Positions 5,266 to 6,194 of a DNA stretch of 6,194 bases are shown here, piece by piece (positions within the stretch are counted from its first letter, which is position 1; every line of letters begins with the position of its first letter). This DNA is from a bacterium. GTDB lineage: Bacteria; BMS3Abin14. Both the position numbers and the translations under genes were made by a program. The notes beneath the pieces were generated by a model. It saw only the letters and a program-made list of their open reading frames with translations. It was not told the origin of the DNA and did not search any database. Location: the NCBI GenBank assembly GCA_022865845.1, contig JALHUC010000596.1:1-6194 (forward strand), written 5' to 3'.

Positions 5266-6194
5266 TCAGACGCTGACAGAGGATTTTCCCTTGAATCGAC
5301 CCAGAATATAGGGAAGAAAAAGACTGACCACACCTATCGCAAGCATGACGACGGTGATCGGCCTTTCAAAGAAAATTCCCAGGCTGCCGTCGGACATGAA
5401 AAGGGATTGCCTGAAAGATTTCTCCGCCATGGGGCCCAAGACAAGCGCCAGGATAACCGGGGCGACCGGGAAATCGAACCGCTTCATCCCGAACCCGACA
5501 AAACCGGAAACAACAACGATCCAGACCTCGATGAGACTGTTGCTGATAGAATACGCGCCCACCACGCTCATGACCAGGATCACAGAGGACATGATGACGG
5601 TGGGCAGGCGCAGTATCTGGGTCAGCGGTTTAATACCGGCGGTGGCAAGCAGCAACCCGAGACAGTTCGCGATGTAAAGCGCCGCGATAATCGCCCACAC
5701 CAGTTGTGCGTGCTGCGTGAACAGCATCGGCCCGGGCTGGATGCCGTGGATCATCAACGCGCCGAGGAGAACAGCCGTTGTTTCGGAACCGGGTATGCCC
5801 AGACTCAGCAGGGGCACCAGCGCGCCTCCTGCCGCGGCATTGTCGGCGCTGCCCGGTCCAGCCACACAGCTCAGATCGCCCTTCCCGACCATTTCGGGAT
5901 TTTTACTGATCTTCGCTTCCAGTGAATAGGACATAAAAGCCGCTGCGGTCGCACCCGCCCCGGGCAGCATGCCGATGAAGTTTCCCAGAATCGTCCCCCG
6001 GGCAATGGAGGGGAAGGCAGCTTTCACTTCTTTCCACGAAGGTAGAAGTCCTGTCACTTTTCCCTTGTAAAACGGCTGGCTCATGCGGCGCTGGATATTT
6101 TGCAGAGATTGAGCCACGGCGAACATACCGATCAGAACGGCGATGAAATTGATCCCGTTGCTCAACCCGAGGATGCCGAAGGTAAATCGGCTGA
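5266..6194 (-). CDS. tctA: Tripartite tricarboxylate transporter permease, TctA family, 5' end cut by window edge
   Basis: The last 308 residues of a TctA permease (usually about 500 residues) are visible. The frame is open to the right edge, where SRFTFGILG reads into LSNGINF, the family's RxTFG...GI pattern, so a TTG at 6165 is internal and not the true start. Family landmarks: GMLPGAGATAAAFMSY (visible residues 74-89), ISKNPEMVGKGDLS (95-108), GGALVPLLSLGIPGSETTAVLLGALMIHGIQPGP (122-155), then several hydrophobic membrane spans and a basic C-terminal end (GRFKGK). TctA is the large membrane subunit that, with TctB and a periplasmic binding protein TctC, takes up citrate or other carboxylates using an ion gradient. 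tctC and tctB would be expected upstream, to the right of this window. The usual PExANNA-like motif reads PGSADNA here. The MmgE/PrpD gene follows 52 bp after the stop. Confidence 0.93.
   Translation of the reverse strand, partial: SRFTFGILGLSNGINFIAVLIGMFAVAQSLQNIQRRMSQPFYKGKVTGLLPSWKEVKAAFPSIARGTILGNFIGMLPGAGATAAAFMSYSLEAKISKNPEMVGKGDLSCVAGPGSADNAAAGGALVPLLSLGIPGSETTAVLLGALMIHGIQPGPMLFTQHAQLVWAIIAALYIANCLGLLLATAGIKPLTQILRLPTVIMSSVILVMSVVGAYSISNSLIEVWIVVVSGFVGFGMKRFDFPVAPVILALVLGPMAEKSFRQSLFMSDGSLGIFFERPITVVMLAIGVVSLFLPYILGRFKGKSSVSV

Noticed and set aside
5214..5333. N-terminal extension of the MmgE/PrpD protein to a start at 5333
   Set aside because: It would overlap the 3' end of tctA, lacks family similarity, and a strong AGGAGG sits before the ATG at 5213.
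5212..5925. 237-codon plus-strand open frame opposite TctA
   Set aside because: Its product is highly charged, low-complexity and Asp/His/Gln-rich, typical of an antisense frame; the minus strand encodes a clear TctA.
6165..6167. TTG at 6165 as the true start of TctA
   Set aside because: The frame continues to the window edge with family-like residues (RFTFG) and the protein would lack about 200 N-terminal residues.

Overview
The window reads as ordinary bacterial chromosome: dense coding, clear Shine-Dalgarno sequences (AAAGGAGG, GGAGG) and a GC content that looks moderate to moderately high by eye. The gene set is a B12-type radical SAM enzyme, an App1-like phosphatase, a stand-alone PhnA domain, a 4-oxalocrotonate-type tautomerase and a TctA permease next to an MmgE/PrpD protein. 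Short-period repeats lie only in the gaps. Together this suggests a proteobacterial or Desulfobacterota-like (old Deltaproteobacteria) genome, but that placement is an inference, since no rRNA or other marker gene is present.

Layout. (1) 1-990, minus strand: the N-terminal 330 residues of a secreted App1-family (DUF2183) phosphatase that runs off the left edge. (2) 1080-1888, plus strand: three small genes for a two-helix membrane protein, a stand-alone PhnA C-terminal domain and a tautomerase. They are separated by gaps of 64 and 139 bp filled with 6- and 7-bp tandem repeats. (3) 1889-2216: a 328-bp gap with a CCWGG-rich heptad repeat and palindrome, a T-run, a 13-bp palindrome and a set of competing hairpins. 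(4) 2217-3749, plus strand: a 510-residue cobalamin-binding-domain radical SAM protein. (5) 3725-3801: a long inverted repeat (24-bp arms, one mismatch) that covers the radical SAM stop codon in the gap between two convergent genes. (6) 3810-6194, minus strand: a two-gene operon read right to left, a TctA tricarboxylate-transporter permease (5' end outside the window) followed after 52 bp by an MmgE/PrpD dehydratase/decarboxylase-family enzyme.

How the genes work together. The only pair with a clear functional link is TctA plus MmgE/PrpD: uptake of a di- or tricarboxylate followed by its dehydration, isomerisation or decarboxylation. The three small plus-strand genes share a direction but no obvious pathway. 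The radical SAM enzyme stands alone, with its own leader, and its substrate cannot be told. The most unusual material is non-coding: a shared set of short repeats in every gap from 1275 to 2053 and again in the loop of the inverted repeat at 3725-3801. No complete mobile element, CRISPR array, tRNA or rRNA is visible.
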